Below are positions 34,215-46,091 of a DNA stretch of 64,000 nt, one piece after another. Under the pieces are notes generated by a model. It saw nothing but the letters and a program-made list of their open reading frames with translations. It was not told the DNA's origin and ran no database searches. Within the stretch, counting starts at the first letter, position 1. Every line of letters begins with the position of its first letter. Source of the DNA: Magnolia sinica (lineage: Eukaryota > Streptophyta > Magnoliopsida > Magnoliales > Magnoliaceae); assembly GCF_029962835.1 (NCBI RefSeq), contig NC_080574.1, positions 21,736,001-21,800,000 on the forward strand, written 5' to 3'. A program made the translations under genes and the position numbers.

Positions 34215-37200
34215 TGTCACGCCCCAAACTCGGGAACCGGGCTCACAAAATTTTTGATCACCGAATCCAGTGCCGACAGCCTTCGTAGTACCCCATTTTA
34301 GGCTCCCAGCACCCATACGCCAGATTTCGATCCTAAGATCCTACAAGGAGGATTTTTTAACATACATGTATCTTATAAGAAGCATAACCACAAGTTTACC
34401 CAAATCACAATGGCAGCATCATTATCATATATCCACTAATATAAACAGTTGAATACAGTGCTAAAAGGAAAATACATATATCGAAAATCGAAGCTCCAAA
34501 AGACAGTTGCACGCTCTAAACTCAATGTCGTTGCAACCTAACGTCACCTGCACGCATTTATCTTACATAAGCTTATAGAAAGTTTAGAGGGTAGTGAAAG
34601 TGTGTGCGCAAGGTAAGTGCCAAGTATGCAATATCAGAGCAATACAAAAACATACTAGTAAGTCCATAAATACCATCAGCCTTATCCAGGCTATGCAATG
34701 CAAAAACATAATAAGCCAATATCATATGCTGAGGAAGCAATGTAGATCAGCTATGCAATGCAGAGACATAGTAAGCCAAAATCAGATGCCGAGGATGCGA
34801 TATATTATGCAATTCTGAAGAGCCATGAATACCATCAGCCGAATCTAGGCCATGCATCAAACCTGTGCACATTGTGCGATCATATGGGGGCAACTCCGTC
34901 TCACAAGGAGTCTCATAAACATCTCAGCCCAATGGCATATGCTTTAATCAATCATTGCTCACAACATGCATACGAATGATGTGGTCCACAGAAGGACGGT
35001 GGATCTAGTCCTAATATCAAGATAGGCTTTAAACAGTGAATACACCAAACCTGCTACTACATATCCTTCCATCCACGGCAATGAGTGATATAAACTGCTT
35101 TACCGAAGCTTACTGATTTAAAACGTGTCACGACAGTTAAGGAAGGAATCCATCTTATAGCCACCACAATATCGGACGATGCTTTCGATGTGGGACAAAG
35201 TTCTGTCCTCATTATATGCACAGTAGTCTGCTAGCACAGTAGCTTGCCAATCACTAGTAGCTCGCTCAGGCCCTCATGCCCCACCCACTCAATGTCCGCC
35301 CACCTGTGCAACAGTGATGGAGCGTCATAATATCCCCCACCGAGGGCAGAGCCGAGTCTAAGTACAATAAGTGGGCTTCCTTACCCTTTCTAGCGCGTAA
35401 TAAACTGGACTTCCCTATGGCGCCCAATGATTAGGGTCAACCCACTTAGGGAATGATGAGAATGGGCTTAACAGGGCTTAAGGGAAGGTCACAATGAGGA
35501 CATTTAACCATCATTGCCCATCAATGTGGACATTTAACCAATATTGCTCTCAAAGAGTGGCCCACATAGAGTTAAACATATAGTGGGCCCATGGCCTCAC
35601 ACAAAGGCCTAATATACATCGCAATGGGCCTCACATATTACAATGGGCCATATCACATAGGCCTCATATACATCAAGTGGGCCGCATCGCATGAGCCACA
35701 TATACATCACATCGGGCCTCATCACATAAGCCTCACACATTGCAATGGGCCGCATCTCATGGGCCTAATACACATCACAATGGACCGCTCACACGGGCCC
35801 AATATACATCACAATGGGCCTTATATTTGGGCCGCATATTCATCACATTGGGCCTCAAACACGGGCCGTATATTTATCACAATGAGCCGCATCTCATGGG
35901 CTTAATACACATCACAATGGGCCTCTCACATGGGCCTAATATACATCACAATGGGCCTCATATCTAGGCCACATATTCATCACATTGGGCCTCAAACATG
36001 GGCAGCATATTTATCACAATGAGCCGCGTCACATGGGCCTATATACATCACAATGGGTCACAACCCATGAGCCTCAAATACATCGCAATGGGCTTCAAAT
36101 ACATTACAATGGCCCATCAATGGGCCATAAATACATCATATTGGGCCTCATACATATCATTTTAGGCCTCACATATGGACGGATGGCTTGGATCAAACAT
36201 GCACACATCATGATGGCCAGCTGGACATCCAGCTCATGGCTTAGATAGAACAGATACATCGTTTGGGGTCCATGGATGGACGGGATGGATAAAACACACA
36301 TGTCGCAGCGGCCCCACATGCAAATGGACGGCGTGATATACGACACATCATCAAGGTAGGGGTCCACATAGCCTAAAACGGATGGACAACATGGATGTAA
36401 GCCACATACATCACGGCCAACTCCAAATAGCATTGTCCAAATGGATGGTGTGAATATAGACACATACATCTCAGAGCACCCCACACCACCCGTCCAAATG
36501 GATGGGTGTGGATATAGAACAGATACATCAAGGTGGGTGCCACCTGCCCACACGTGCCACATGTGTGGGGTGGGCCACGTATAAAAATGGACCGGCAGCA
36601 TGGATAATCAGATACATCACGGTGCGTCCCACCGTCCAGCAACTGGACTGTGAGGATGACACGTAAACATCACAGTGAGCTCCACCATCTGGACAACAAG
36701 ATGGATGAACGGTTGAGATATAACACATGCTTCACGTGGGGTCCACACAGATGGACGATTAGGATAAATCCCATACATCACGTGGGGTCCACACAGGGCG
36801 GACGGAGAAGATAACACTTACATCACGGTGGATCCCACCGTCCTTGCTAGACAGTGTGGATGCCACACATGTAAGGGGTCCATGGACAAACGGCCTAATT
36901 GAAACACTTGCCTCATGTGTGGTTGCCACGGATGGACAGTTGGATATAAGACACATACATCTGGGTAGGGCTCACTGTCTGTTGGGGTGATGTGGATAAG
37001 ACACGTACGTCATATGTAGGCAGTGGGTATAAAACACATTCATCATGCAACTCCACCGTCCATTACTGCACGGTGGACAACATGGATGAAATGCATATAT
37101 TAGGTGGGGTCCAGATCAGTGTGGCCCACCAAAATTTTGGATTTAATCTAATATTTGTGTTTCCCTCCTGTTTGGGCAGCAAGACAGTCCAGTCGTTGGA

Positions 37201-37285
37201 TAGTGGGCACCCCACTGTTTGGACAGTTTGTGGTCCCACTGGATGGATAGTGTGGATCATACATCAAGGTGGGCCATCACACACG

Positions 37286-37323
<38 letters not shown>

Positions 37324-38078
37324 AATGTGCGATGGAGGGACTCCGCTACTATGGGCCCTCTTAGGATTACAATACATATATCAAGATGGGTCCCAAATAG
37401 GATTCATACTATTAATCGGTAGGCCCCACTTAGTTCATCAAAAAATTGTAATCTAACCCTACAAAACACCCACCTTAGATCTTTTCTTCCTTCTTCCACT
37501 AATGTGTTCTAGAGCTCCAAGGGAACAAGATTCAACGGTTGAGATGAAGTTTGGATGATGGGATTTGGGGGTAAGAAGGTGGGCTAGACTTAGCTCTTTC
37601 TCTCTTGGGGAGCTTGGACGATCTCTCCTCATGGGTTGCTTGGAAAATGGGTAGGGAAGAGAGAGAGGTTGTAAGGGAGAGGGATAGGTGTGATGGGTGT
37701 ACTTGACATGAGGGGTATGGGTTGTGTTGACTTTGGGGAAGAGAGAGGTATGGGTGAGTGATGGGTTATACTTGATTGATTGATTGATTGATTTGATAGA
37801 GATTCTCTTGGGTTTTGTCACGCATGACATCTTCCTTGAAATAAACACGGGCCCACATCTTGTGGCCTAGGTATCGCATCGGCATGCGAGACGCGGCGTC
37901 GGAACCGCAACGACGGCGTGGTTATAAGGATATAAGTCTCAGGTGAGTTGACTCGGGTTGACACGGTGTGACTCAGGGTTGCGCGCAAATGTCGATTACA
38001 GATCGCACGTCGTCAAAATTCTACAGGAAGGATCGCGGGATTCTATGAAACGGTACGGTTTAGGATACAGGCCTTATA
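34215..38078 (-). repeat. 3' LTR of element C (3,864 bp)
   Basis: Same order of blocks as LTR A: end motif tgtcacgcccc, about 0.8 kb unique, tandem gggcc array at 35,590-36,170, gatggac-rich part, a GA microsatellite (37,286-37,322), and the final part to ggatacaggccttata. It lacks the 63-bp array of A. Confidence 0.82.
35590..36170. repeat. Tandem minisatellite inside the element C LTR
   Basis: About 16 imperfect units of the type acatcacaatgggcctcaca. Frames read H-I-H-H-N-G-P repeatedly; not a gene. Related short arrays in opposite sense lie at 34,085-34,214 and 38,727-38,940 in LTR B. Confidence 0.75.
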
Positions 38079-38092
38079 GCTCTCCTCTCCTA
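38079..38092 (-). other. Polypurine tract of element C
   Basis: The minus strand reads AGGAGAGGAGAGC directly before the 3' LTR start (TATAAGGCC, with TG mutated to TA). Confidence 0.8.
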
Positions 38093-38199
38093 ATAAGAAT
38101 TTTATCCTCAAAATTTATACTATAATGCAACTAGAGAGAGTTCACAAAGGAAAAGAAACCACATCACTATATATGTATAATCAGAAACACTAAATACAA

Positions 38200-38290
38200 T
38201 CAAACATCGAAAAGATGGGGATAGCGCTCGCGAATATCAGCCTCGCGCTTCCAAGATACCTCATCTACGCTATGATAACCCCACTGATTC
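38200..38290 (-). pseudogene. Integrase chromodomain fragment in element C
   Basis: The minus strand reads Q-W-G-Y-H-S-V-D-E-V-S-W-K-R-E-A and ends E-R-Y-P-H-L-F, the end of a chromodomain as found at the C-terminus of chromovirus integrases. It is the only coding piece left in C; gag, protease and RT are missing. Together with the long LTRs and the tRNA-Met PBS this supports a Del/Tekay-type chromovirus. Confidence 0.75.
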
Positions 38291-38483
38291 TCGGATCTTG
38301 GTCAGAAACGATCGAGACTGGAACACTATGCAGCCTCATAATCCTAACGGTAGGGAGCTATATCAGAAAGTTTCTAAGTTATTAGAACTTAGGGACTTAA
38401 TTATTCTAAGTCCTCAACAATTATAGAGTGAAGGGTAGCTATTAGCAGATATGTGATGTTATACTTAGGTATTCCCAAGTTTT

Positions 38484-38495
38484 GCTCTGATACCA
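38484..38495 (-). other. Primer binding site of element C
   Basis: The minus strand has TGGTATCAGAGC, a perfect tRNA-Met-type PBS, five bases from the LTR end at 38,501. Confidence 0.92.
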
Positions 38496-38500
38496 GCTTC

Positions 38501-38721
38501 TGTCATACCCCAAACTTGAAAACTGAGCTCACAAAATTTTTGATCACCGAATCCGGCGCCGATAGCCTTCATAGTACCCCATTCTCGGTTCTCGGCACCT
38601 ATATACCGGGATCGGGTATATAGGTGCCGGGAGCCGAGAATGGGGTAGTACGGAGGTTGTAGGTGCCGGATTCGGCGATCAGAAATTTTGTGAGATCGGT
38701 TTTCGAGTTTGAGGCGTGACA
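38501..38721. repeat. Palindrome of two inverted LTR ends in place of a 5' LTR
   Basis: 38,501-38,610 is the last ~110 bases of the LTR in minus orientation; 38,611-38,721 is the same segment in plus orientation. They meet at accggg|atcggg with almost no spacer. The arms differ at a moderate number of positions (for example tgtcatacccc against tgtcacgcctc), so the structure is old. It ends exactly at the tatgt target duplication. Confidence 0.9.
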
Positions 38722-39862
38722 TATGTGGTACATTATGATGTATGTGAGGCCCATTGAGATTTATGTGGCCTAGTGAGATGTATGTGAGGCCCATTGATAT
38801 GTATATGGTCCATTGTGATGTATGTGAGGCACATTGAGATGTATGTGTTCCATTGTGATGTATGGGCCCATTTTGATGTGTGAGGCCCATTGGGGTGAGG
38901 CCCATTATAATGTGTGAGGCCCAATTGAGATGTGTGAAGCCTACCATGATGCATGTGTTATATGCGCACTATCCATTCACTTAAACAGACCATAGACCGC
39001 CTTATGCAGACCCACCATGTTGTATGTGTTGCACACGTGGCCTGTTTCAGGGCCATTGGCCCCTTTGTCATGAGAAGCACACCTTGATTTATGTGTTTTA
39101 TGCCAGCCATGGGCTGCCTTATGAGGCCCACTATGATGTACGTACGAGCTGTCCATCCATTTTTTGGGCCATGGGCTGCCCCATGAAGCCCACCACGATG
39201 AATGTGTTATATGTATCCTATTCATACATTTCCCTAGGCCATGGGCCGCCTTGAGAGGCCCACAGTGATGTATATGTTATACGCCCATGTTAGGGGTTGC
39301 CTTATGAGGCCCACCATGTGTGAGTGATGTGCATATGTTGTCCATCCACCTTCTAGATAGTAATAGGGCCGTGGGCCCCCATTATGAGCTAGATTCCAAT
39401 CCCTAAATGGGCTGCACATTAGGACCAATGGTGGTTAAATGTCCACGTTGTAAACCTCTTGAGGGCCCATTGTTATGCCCATCTCACCCTACCCTTATTG
39501 GGCTAACTCAAATCATTGGGCTAACCCAAATCATTGCCCGTCCTTCTAGTGGACCCCGTCTTGGATTATATGATATATTGGTACCTTGGGAGACTAATGT
39601 TAGTCTAATGTTAGACATGCCGCATGGACTCCTATAGTTGTAGAGGGAGCATGTTGTTTGGTTTATACTCTTGGTATGTGACATACCGGTGGAGGCTGAT
39701 TGTGGTTTATTGTTGTCTGCCTTATCTGAGAACATGCTTAGTATGGCATTATGATACATGCCCATACGCATCATTTGTATACTTGTTATGAGGAGTGATT
39801 GATCATAGCATATGTCATTGGGTTGGTTATTTATGGGACTCCCTGTGAGATAGACATGAGAG

Positions 39863-41985
39863 TGTTGAGGGTCAAATATTGCATATTAGACCCCAGTTAT
39901 TACTTGATTTTACGAACATGATAATGCTTAACGTCCTATTTTAATCATGTTTTTGTTGCAAGGTGAATTTAAGAGCTTGGACTGAAAAGGGTATTAAAAG
40001 CATGGATTTAACTCTCAAGAATCACCAAAGTAAGGGACGATCTTAGAAGACCGAGATTAAAGAATTCACACGCCAAAGATCCGAGAAAATCAAGTAATTG
40101 AAGATGAAGAGGCCTGAAAATCGTCCTAAATGCAAGATCACAGGATTCCCACCATACGTTTGGCTCGAAACTTTATATCTGGCCTGAGGACCCTAAATTA
40201 ACGATACACGTTAAATTTCAGCCATTGGATCCTTGTGGAAGTGGCTCAACAGATAGATCATCCCATAAAACACTGATCTGGGGGCCACCTGATATCTGGA
40301 TATACTTCAATTTTGGTCTCAACCCCTTAAATGGGATAACAAAACAGAGGGATGGAGTGGATTTCTCATAAACATTACAGTGGACCACATAGGGGGATGT
40401 GCGAGTGCACAGGCGATGCACTCCTACACCACACTGGACCAGCCAGCTCAGTCAAAGTTGGGTTGACTCGACTCCTCTCGCGCGAACATCCAACGAGCGG
40501 ACGCTGTCTCATCGGGTGTGATCAGTGGGCCTCCATGATCGTCCCATTGGACGATCTTAATAGTCCATTCGCTCCAGAGGGTGGCCACGATCCTAACCAT
40601 GCTGACCTTTGGCTCCCATGCACGTGCACACACGAAAATCAAGCTCAAACGCAAGATGAACGGCGGAAAGATTTGATACAATGGGTCGCACCAAACCCGA
40701 CCAAAACCACCCCCACTCGACTGGTTTTCTCCTAGGAATTCAATGGACGGGGTGGATTTCACTAAAAATATTACTGTGGGGCCCACCAAACATCTTAGCT
40801 CAATTCCATGCGCAGGTACGTGCGCAATGCACGTCCGGCCTCCATGGACCATTATGCGATCTTGGCCATGATCGGATGCAATATCTGGACCATCTAGAAG
40901 TTCAAAAAGGAGGCCACAACCATCACCATGAAGGCCAAACAGCGGATGGGATGACCACCATCCCAAAAACTCAATCCATACAAAACTTGTTTGCATTTTT
41001 CTTTCATTGCGAAAGGTTGTTGCTGCATAAAGCTTCTGCACCGCCTCTTCCACCGACTTCTCCACTCCACCGACTCCCTATGGCTATAAAGAGGAGAGAG
41101 AAAGACATGGAGAGATTATTCAGGCGGTCGTGGAGGTGAGGACTTGAGGTAGAGAGAGAGAGAGAGAGCCAGTTTCACAGTGTTTTTCTTTCTTCTTCTT
41201 CTTAGTTTTTCTTCCTTTATTGTTTTTAAGAGTTTTTAGTTTGATCATGCCTATGATCAGCTAAACCTCTTAGCTAGGGCTAAGAGGTGAAGCTTGTAGC
41301 AGGATGAGGTGTTTTATGGTTTTGATTCATGTTAAGTTGAACTGATTTTGATTTCATTTTGATTATAAGGAATGCTTTTAGTTTTTAATGGTTTATTGTG
41401 GTTTAAATTACAATGGATCTGTGATAGCTTTGAGTATGTTCTTTTCATTATAGGGATTGTGAAATTAGGAAGCCCTGTGGTTCACCATTGTCTCATGGGC
41501 ATGGTTGGATGATGGAATCTTTCCTAATGTTCATACATCTCTTAGATTGGCTGTGGATTGGTTAAATTCTATTCTTTGCGTTGTTTCATGGGCATGGTTT
41601 TGTGATGGAATCAATTCCAATTCTCTTACCTCTCATCTATTAAAAACTATATCAAAGAAAGTTAAGATTTGGTTTTTAATGATATATCTTCCAACTGGAT
41701 GAAGATGGGACTCTAAATTCAGTTATGTTCGTGAATTAAGCATAGATCTCCCTGGTCTCTACAAGTGGATCCTCAGAAACCCTAGTTTCCCACCTTTGAA
41801 TTTTACAAGTTTTAGTTTAATAATTCATCATTATTCTCTTAAATTCTTCTGATTTAGTTACATATTCTTCTAGTTCTACTTCTAGTTACTTTCAGAATAC
41901 ATACAAGGTTCAGTCCATGTGGATTCGACCTCAGTCTTACCGAGATTATTACTACATCACAACCCTACACTTGGGGTTATGAACA
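39863..41985 (+). mobile_element. Insertion D: solo LTR-like element inside LTR B (2.1 kb), unclassified
   Basis: Starts tgttgagggtcaaat and ends acttggggttatgaaca (TGTTG...GAACA). Flanks gagag (39,858-39,862) and gagca (41,986-41,990) match at 3 of 5. LTR A has an uninterrupted match to the sequence on both sides (catgagcgcacggtatgcgc in reverse complement at 28,519-28,538), which supports the boundaries. A TATA-like ctataaagagg lies at about 41,092. ORFs inside (40,218-41,139) overlap on both strands and show no family motif. PBS and coding parts are absent. Confidence 0.65.
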
Positions 41986-43500
41986 GAGCATGTGGTACGC
42001 GCAAGTTCGATGCATGACTGGATAGTATGAGTCATGCATCTCAAATTTATGTGACATGATCACCTTGCGCCCTATTGACATCAGGGCTGTGGCCTCCATA
42101 GGCATATCGTGGATGGCCAGATGGAACACCAAAAATGTTTGGTTCTATCATATGGGCACGTTCGATGTCTATGGGTGAAAGTCCCTAAACCCCTATAGCC
42201 AGGGGATGCTCCAACATCGAGACTGGGTTGAATACATGGGCGCCCAAGTGTCGAATACCAATAGGCGATGTCTCCCACTGATCATGGTCAGTTGGAAGGG
42301 GGTGTGGCCTTACCCGCCCGAAGCGTAGGGGGGCAAAACTAGGCTAAGTTTGACTAGCTCAAAAATAGGTCTGCTACTGATGAGCCGGGTAGATATTGGC
42401 CGACTACTAGTCAGGTGGGTGGTGAGGTCTCTTACGTTCACTTGGCTGCATGCCTGGGGGAAGGGTAGTCATTGTGGAGTGTACTAGACCCCTGTGATAT
42501 CCCATAGATGTACAGTACTGATACGTGGACTTACTGAGTAAGAGTTTGCATTTGACTCATTCATTTATTCATTCACTATCCACTCGGGCCGGTAGTGCGC
42601 AATTAAACCATTATGGGTACACTCGCAATGGCCATGATTTCGGTTGGGTACACGACCAACCTGAGATTAGGAGTTTACCACATTGAGTTTAGCTATCCAA
42701 ATTTAGGTATGAGACTGGTTTGGATAGAAGTCCCTTATGATGGACCCCACTGCTTGCAACACAACGTACTATCATCTCGACTCCACACTCCAGCTTGGTC
42801 ATTTTCTTGCACTGCATATTGCATTGCATTCTCAGTATATGGTATCTGGTTTATTGCATAGCCTGGATAAGGCTGATGATATGGTGGACTCGTCAGGATT
42901 TGCATATTGTATTACATCCTCAGCATATGGTATCTAGTTTATTACAGTCGATTTGCATTGTATTATCTAGATAAGGTTGATGGTATTTATTGACTTGCTA
43001 GCATTTTCGCTTAATCTGATATTGTATGATTCATGAACTTGCCAGTATTTCCACTTACTTTGTTATTATATGATTAATGGACTTGTATTATATACTTGGC
43101 ACATGCATTACACACACATGTACACCACCCTCTAAGCTTCGTAGTAAGCTTATGCACGACCGTTGCGTGCAGGTGACGTTAGGTCGCAGCAGCGTTAAGG
43201 CAGTAGCACATGCTAAAGCTTTGGAGTTATTTCATATATGTATTTTCCTTTCAGCACTGTAATCTAATGTTTATATTAGTGGACATGTGATGATGATGTT
43301 GCCTTTGTGATTTGGGTACACTTGTGGTTATGCTTCTTTACAAAAAAAAATTACACTGAAAATCCTCCTTATAGGATCTCAGGATCGGAACCTGATATAT
43401 AGGCGTTCGGAGCCGAGAATGGGGTACTATAAAGGTTGTCGACACCAGATTCTGCGATCAAAAATTTTGTGAGCTCGATTTTCGAGTTTGGGGTGTGACA

Positions 43501-44100
43501 CACCCAATCAGGGTAGTACACCTCTTCGACGAACTTGGCCTTGAGGAGCTTGCTGACCTCTTCCTCGATTATGGCGTACCTTTTACGGCCGAGGGCATGT
43601 TACTTTTATCGGATCGGTTTGTAGGTTGGTTGATGTTAAGACTGTGGGTCATGACTGAAGGGTCAGTCCCTGACATGTCTTCATAAGACCACACAAAAAA
43701 TGTCGGCATATCGTTGCAGTAGAGCTACTAGCTTGTCCCTTAATGGTGGCGTTAAGGACGAGCCAACCTGAATGGTTTTAGAAATGTCAGATTCATCTAG
43801 TGGTATCTGGACGAGGTCTTCTACAGGCTGGCCTCATTCAAGAGATTTGTCGCGAGGATCTGGGGACTTGATCATCACTACTTCAAATGGAACTTTCAGC
43901 GCTGTAGCATAGCATTGTCGAGTGTCGTGCTAATCTCCTTTGATGATTCCGACTCATGACTTGGTCGAAAATTTTATGGACAGATGATATGTTGGACTAC
44001 CAAAAAGTCGACCATCATCGTCGCTTAGTTTGACGTGTCCTCGGCAGTGAGGGGGAGTTGAATGATTCCTTCAGGGAGGATCTATTCGCCTGAAAATCCG
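43501..44100 (-). pseudogene. N-terminal RT part of the Tat element
   Basis: The minus strand shows the phrase W-S-Y-E-D-M-S-G and D-P-S-V-M-T-H (linker before RT) and at its end V-Y-Y-P-D-W, joining in frame to A-N-I-I-L-V-K-K at 32,241 once LTR B is removed. Frameshifted. The plus-strand ORF 43,495-43,686 is a shadow. Confidence 0.8.
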
Positions 44101-44111
44101 ATCAGGGGAGT

Positions 44112-44348
44112 TCATGCGGGCCACAATGTGGACTGTTCGATGCTCATTTTGTCGAATGCCTGAGTGAACAACACATCTGCAGACGATCCTGTGACGACAA
44201 GGACTTTGAAAACCTTACGGTTTGCTACGGTGACGGAGATTACCAAGGCATCGTCATGTGGATGATGGATGCCTCGTGCGTCTTCTTCTATGAATGTCAC
44301 ACTATATTTTTCCAGTTTCCTTTCCTTTGAAGGTCGAGCTAAGACCAT
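44112..44348 (-). pseudogene. Protease remnant of the Tat element
   Basis: Reads H-P-H-D-D-A-L-V-I, then L-V-V-T-G-S-S-A-D-V-L-F. The usual catalytic triad is D-T/S-G within L-V-D-T-G-S-S; here the catalytic Asp is Val, so the protease is dead even though the frame is open for 78 codons. Confidence 0.85.
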
Positions 44349-44399
44349 GATCTCGGATTCAAAGCGACTAATGCTCCTTGCATGAGTTTTTCGAGCATT

Positions 44400-46020
44400 G
44401 TTCTAGTCACCTCCGCCTTTGTGGCCCGCAACGATAGTTTGGATTTCTTCTGTCGGTCGGTTATTACTCAGGCATTTTTCTACAGTCACGGTTCTATCGG
44501 CTCCTTGGTCCATGTGCTCGCCAAGATGACCTTTGCGAATGAGTCTTTCAATTTTTCGCTTCAGATTGTAGCAGTCACTCGTATTATGTTTATGATCATG
44601 ATGGAAATGACAATACTTGTTCCTACTTCGTCGGTTAGGATTGCCTCGCAACTTGTTCGGCCAATTGACGAAGCGTTCACCTTTTATTTCCATATGGACT
44701 TGCTCCTGAGGTTTATTGAGCGGGGTGTAAGTGGTGAATTTACTGTCGGGTCGTTTGCTCGACTTGCGCTGGTCCTGAGGGCAATCGTCCTTCCACTTCT
44801 TATTGGCATTAGTCGAGTCGGCCTCCTTTTTTGTTGATTCCTTTATCGAGGCATTCTTGTTTTGGGCTGCTTCTTGAAAAATCCTGGATTCATCGGCATT
44901 GATATATTTCTGCGACTGGTTCATGAACTCGACCAACGTGGATGGAGGGTTCCTGTCTAGGGAAAAGAGAAAGGGCTTATCTCTGAACCCTTGCATAATA
45001 GCATTTAGTGTCGTCTTGTCCGAGTGTTTCGGAACCTGTATGGCTTCAAGGTTGAAGCATTTGATGTAATCCTTGAGGAGTTCTCCAACCTTTTGAACTA
45101 TGTTGTTCAGATGAGTTGATGCTTTAAGCCTCTTCTTTCCCCCGATGAAGTTCGTAACGAACGCCTCGCTGAGTACGGAGAATGAACTGATGGATCTCGG
45201 CTTCAATTGTTTGAACCAAAGTCGGGTAGCATCGACTAGGGTAAGTGAGAAGGCTCAGCACATTATCGCGTCTGAGGCATTGTGCAATTCCATATAGGTC
45301 CAAAAGGACTCCATATGTTCTGTTGGGTTGGCCTTTCCAGTGTAAGGCATGATCTAAGGCAGGCAAAACCTGTCTGGTAGTCAAGCCCGCATTATATCAA
45401 CCATGAATCGGGATTTAGTCTCCTCCATTCCAGAAGGGTTGACTGAATGATTTTACTTTATATCCGCGATCTGCCTCTGCAGGTTTTGAATTTCGGTCTT
45501 CCTCGGCTCCTTGCTGTCTGTAGTTTCTTCAGCCAGAGGCCGGTTACGTCTCCTTCGATCTATTTCATGTTGTAGGTTGAATGCTAGTAGTGGGATAGTT
45601 CCCGAAACATGAGTCGGTGCCGGTTCAGCCAGGCCCTAATGCTAGCTTGGCTAAGTAGCAGATCGTGGGGCAGAAGGCTGAGGGTTGGTGAACTGCGAGC
45701 GCTACTCGACTGTCCTTCCCTTTGGTCAGGCTCCTACACTTGCTGAGGCTGCATTTGCTCCAGCATCTGCCTCATGTAGTTCAGGTCGGTTCTAAGGTCT
45801 CCAACTTCTCTTTCCAGAGTATTCTGTCTCCTATTCCCCCCACGATTCCGTTGAGCACGCCTGGTCGAACCAGAGGTTGCCTGGCAGGCTGGGGAGCTCC
45901 GGCAGCTCTCTTGTCACTCCGGTTGATCCATGGACCATGGGGCGCGATTTGTTGCCGGCAGGGTCATGATCGAGACCACTTCTGAAGGAGTTTGGGCTTT
46001 CTTTCTTCCCCTCACCATGG
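44400..46020 (-). pseudogene. Gag remnant of the Tat element
   Basis: 45,206-44,403 is open for 267 codons and covers the second half of gag: S-I-S-S-F-S-V-L-S-E-A-F, G-G-K-K-R, F-N-L-E-A, then a basic stretch and a zinc knuckle-like C-H-F-H-H-D-H-K-H-N-T-S-D-C-Y-N-L-K. The first half (45,384-45,124 and rightwards to about 46,020) is in another frame with stops. Family role: structural protein of the virus-like particle. Confidence 0.82.
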
Positions 46021-46065
46021 CAGGTTCTGTTAGCATTTTTGATAGAGCGAAAAATGACTTGCAAT

Positions 46066-46091
46066 GTCAATTCCCACAGATGGCGCTAAAT
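46066..46091 (-). other. PBS region of the Tat element
   Basis: The minus strand just inside the 5' LTR reads TTTAGCGCCATCTGTGGGAA. This is close to the tggcgcc.tctgtgggaa phrase that follows the 5' LTR in many Tat/Athila-type elements and is taken as their PBS region. Confidence 0.6.

Larger units (their letters stand above)
34215..38721 (-). mobile_element. Element C: short, internally deleted Del/Tekay-like retrotransposon with an abnormal U5-U5 structure
   Basis: Flanked by perfect tatgt duplications (34,210-34,214 and 38,722-38,726) inside LTR B. Minus-strand order: palindromic remnant of the 5' LTR (38,721-38,501), PBS (38,495-38,484), 422-bp internal region with a chromodomain fragment, polypurine tract, full 3' LTR (38,078-34,215). 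Both outer ends on the plus strand read tgtca.gcc ... ggc.tgaca, that is, both are LTR 3' (U5) ends. A normal element would begin with the U3 end (tgtaaggcc). Confidence 0.82.
32247..43500 (+). mobile_element. Solo LTR B of the Del/Tekay-like family, plus orientation, with two nested insertions
   Basis: Starts cgtaaggcccgtat (TG changed to CG) and ends gtttggggtgtgaca. Flanks are catcc (32,242-32,246) and caccc (43,501-43,505), a 4-of-5 target duplication; the Tat RT reading frame is contiguous across it. Removing element C (34,215-38,721) and insertion D (39,863-41,985) with their duplications leaves about 4.6 kb, matching LTR A. It contains no gene. Confidence 0.8.

Noticed and set aside
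35591-36248. ORFs with H-I-H-H-N-G-P repeats
   Set aside because: Translation of a gggcc-rich minisatellite within the element C LTR; the same in 28.6-30.0 kb.
36104-36956. Minus-strand ORF of 165 codons and neighbours
   Set aside because: Lies in the repeated gatggac-type part of the LTR; several overlapping frames are open and none shows a motif.
38501-38721. Palindrome considered as a MITE or microRNA precursor
   Set aside because: Both arms are clearly LTR ends and the PBS follows directly, so a retrotransposon origin explains it.
40352-41139. ORFs of 127, 205 and 152 codons on both strands
   Set aside because: They overlap each other inside insertion D, have no recognisable domain and no splice pattern; likely chance.
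27019-43500. One large transposon with inverted ends (tgtca...tgaca)
   Set aside because: The Tat RT segment at 31,881-32,241 lies between, and each half has its own target duplication, so these are two separate LTR insertions in opposite orientation.
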